A DNA stretch of 14,828 nt from JAQVXR01 sp050945755 (GTDB lineage Bacteria > Bacillota > Dehalobacteriia > Dehalobacteriales > Dehalobacteriaceae). This document shows positions 13,681 to 14,828 of this stretch, one piece after another (the stretch's first letter is position 1; the number at the start of each line of letters is the position of its first letter). Made by a program: the position numbers and the translations under genes. The stretch is from the NCBI GenBank assembly GCA_050945755.1, contig JBMNTN010000049.1, positions 1-14,828 on the forward strand. Reading direction: 5' to 3'. The notes beneath the pieces were generated by a model. That model was not told the origin of the DNA. It ran no database searches and was given only the letters and a program-made list of their open reading frames with translations.

Positions 13681-14828
13681 GTGAAAAAATTATTATTACT
13701 CTCTATCATGATCCTATTGACTGCCGGTTTTCTGATCCTCCCGTCAAATTCAACAGAAGCTAGATATTCTGAGGAAATTAATGTGTTTGATACCGACACT
13801 TTTAAGTTGCCTGTTGTCGGTTCTGTAGAAAACCTAAAAAAACTGCTTCCTGCCCCATCCTCAAGACAATTCCACCGGGGTATGAGGGAGATTGCCATCG
13901 CAAACGAAATAACCCAAACAACAGTACCTGAACGAGCAGCAGCAAAAAGTTTATCCGATTATTCCACCACCAATATTCAAGTGCAAGGTGTGGACGAGGC
14001 CGATACTGTAAAAACTGACGGAAAGTACATCTACCAGGTTACTAATGAGCAGATCCTGGTGATTGATGCTGTTCCTTCCAACAAGATGAAAGTTATTAAG
14101 CAATTATCTTTTGACACAGAACAATTCTCCCCCCAGGAAATGTTTGTCGATGAGAAGTATCTGGTTGTGATTGGTTCTTCTTACGAGAATATTTTCCTGG
14201 ATCATCTCTCTTCACTTTCAAAAGATATAAAAATTTATCCGCCAAGCAGAGTACATAGGACGGTAAAAGCTATCATCTTTGATGTCAGCAACAAAAATGA
14301 CATTAAGCAAATGCGAGAAGTAGAACTGGACGGCAATTATATTTCTTCCCGCAAAATCGGCTCCAACCTTTATTTGGTCGCTAACCAAAGAATTGAATAC
14401 TATCATATAATGGAGCAGGATGAATTCCCCAACCTGCCCTTTTACCGGGATTCGGCAGCTGATAAAGGCGTTCAGCTTGTGGACTTCAGCAAAATTTACT
14501 ATTTCCCGGAATACATCGTGCCAAGTTACCTGACATTAGCAGGTTTAAACCTGGAAAAGCCTAATGAACCCATGCACGTTTTTACTTACCTTGGTTCCGG
14601 GGAAGACATTTATGCCACGGAAAAAAACCTTTATGTAGCGGTCACAACTACCCAGTTAGTCCAACCCAAACCTTTTAAGGAGGAAACTGCCGATTCAATC
14701 CTCCCGGTACCTCTCCAATTGGAAACAACAATTTATCGCTTTGCTCTAGAGCAGGGAAAAACAAAATTGGCCGCTCGAGGCACAGTGCCGGGCACAATTT
14801 TAAACCAATTTTCAATGGATGAACATAA
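13681..14828 (+). CDS. Secreted beta-propeller protein (COG4880 / Beta_propel family), 5' part
   Basis: A long plus-strand frame from GTG 13681 to the window end (382 codons, no stop), so the gene is cut by the edge. AAAGGA lies 11 nt before the GTG; an earlier ATG runs into a stop. The first 27 residues, MKKLLLLSIMILLTAGFLIL and a short polar end before ARYSEE, are a Sec signal peptide. NIQVQGVDEADTVKTDGKYIY (in two pieces: QVQGVDEAD and VKTDGKYIY, about 100-121) is the hallmark of this family of secreted propellers distantly related to WD40 repeats. Repeated beta-strand blocks such as LVVIGSS and LYLVANQ follow. The family is extracytoplasmic and probably a protein-protein scaffold or binding protein; no enzymatic role is established. 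The upstream spacer holds a short inverted repeat (13616-13630). Confidence 0.9.
   Translation, partial: MKKLLLLSIMILLTAGFLILPSNSTEARYSEEINVFDTDTFKLPVVGSVENLKKLLPAPSSRQFHRGMREIAIANEITQTTVPERAAAKSLSDYSTTNIQVQGVDEADTVKTDGKYIYQVTNEQILVIDAVPSNKMKVIKQLSFDTEQFSPQEMFVDEKYLVVIGSSYENIFLDHLSSLSKDIKIYPPSRVHRTVKAIIFDVSNKNDIKQMREVELDGNYISSRKIGSNLYLVANQRIEYYHIMEQDEFPNLPFYRDSAADKGVQLVDFSKIYYFPEYIVPSYLTLAGLNLEKPNEPMHVFTYLGSGEDIYATEKNLYVAVTTTQLVQPKPFKEETADSILPVPLQLETTIYRFALEQGKTKLAARGTVPGTILNQFSMDEH

Noticed and set aside
13623..14406. Minus-strand frames of 91 and 62 codons
   Set aside because: They are antisense to the beta-propeller gene or its leader and lack ribosome binding sites and recognisable motifs.

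Overview
The window looks like part of the chromosome of a spore-forming, anaerobic Firmicute of the class Clostridia (Peptococcaceae or thermophilic-acetogen type). This placement is an inference. It rests on the gram-positive purE-B-(C)-F-M-N gene order, a guanine riboswitch, strong Shine-Dalgarno sequences with many GTG and TTG starts, a tungsten-type aldehyde:ferredoxin oxidoreductase cluster, and a secreted COG4880-type beta-propeller protein. Base composition is moderate to low G+C throughout, with no obvious foreign block.

Region 1 (1-5520, minus strand) is a de novo purine operon read right to left: a sigma-A promoter with PurBox-like half sites, a guanine-class purine riboswitch, a distal intrinsic terminator, then purE, purB, a 38-codon remnant of purC, purF, purM and purN. 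A strong ribosome binding site at the left edge announces one more gene, probably purH, beyond the window. Nearly all of purC has been deleted; only its C-terminal end survives, in frame directly after the purB stop. A working SAICAR synthetase gene must lie elsewhere, and purK and purSQL are also absent here.

Region 2 (5547-8062) is an accessory stretch. It holds a lone O-antigen ligase/polymerase-like membrane protein (minus), an intergenic region with an orphan hairpin, a 52-residue single-span membrane protein and a 128-residue very basic protein with an internal repeat (both plus), and a convergent 71-residue protein (minus). Three small genes in a row begin Met-Ser-Arg. None could be assigned a function.

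Region 3 (8253-12220, minus strand) is a four-gene operon: a 16-cysteine ferredoxin-like subunit, a tungsten/molybdopterin aldehyde oxidoreductase, a MoaD/ThiS-like small protein, and an FAD/NAD(P)-dependent oxidoreductase. The composition resembles the AorABC type of NAD-linked aldehyde oxidoreductase. Electrons from aldehyde oxidation would pass from the W-pterin through five [4Fe-4S] clusters to FAD and NAD(P), or in reverse for carboxylic acid reduction. A short upstream reading frame with an excellent ribosome binding site overlaps the first gene.

Region 4 (12467-14828) has a 34-residue acidic peptide gene (plus) whose stop overlaps that of a convergent MgtC-family membrane protein fused to a GNAT acetyltransferase-like domain (minus). 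Divergently transcribed from it is the 5' part of a secreted beta-propeller protein that runs off the right end. A perfect Spo0A-box-like heptamer lies in the divergent spacer.

The best candidates for something unusual are the purC remnant, the MgtC-GNAT fusion, the long riboswitch leader whose short ORF spans the terminator, and the run of small uncharacterised proteins. No defence system, CRISPR array, insertion sequence or tRNA was seen.
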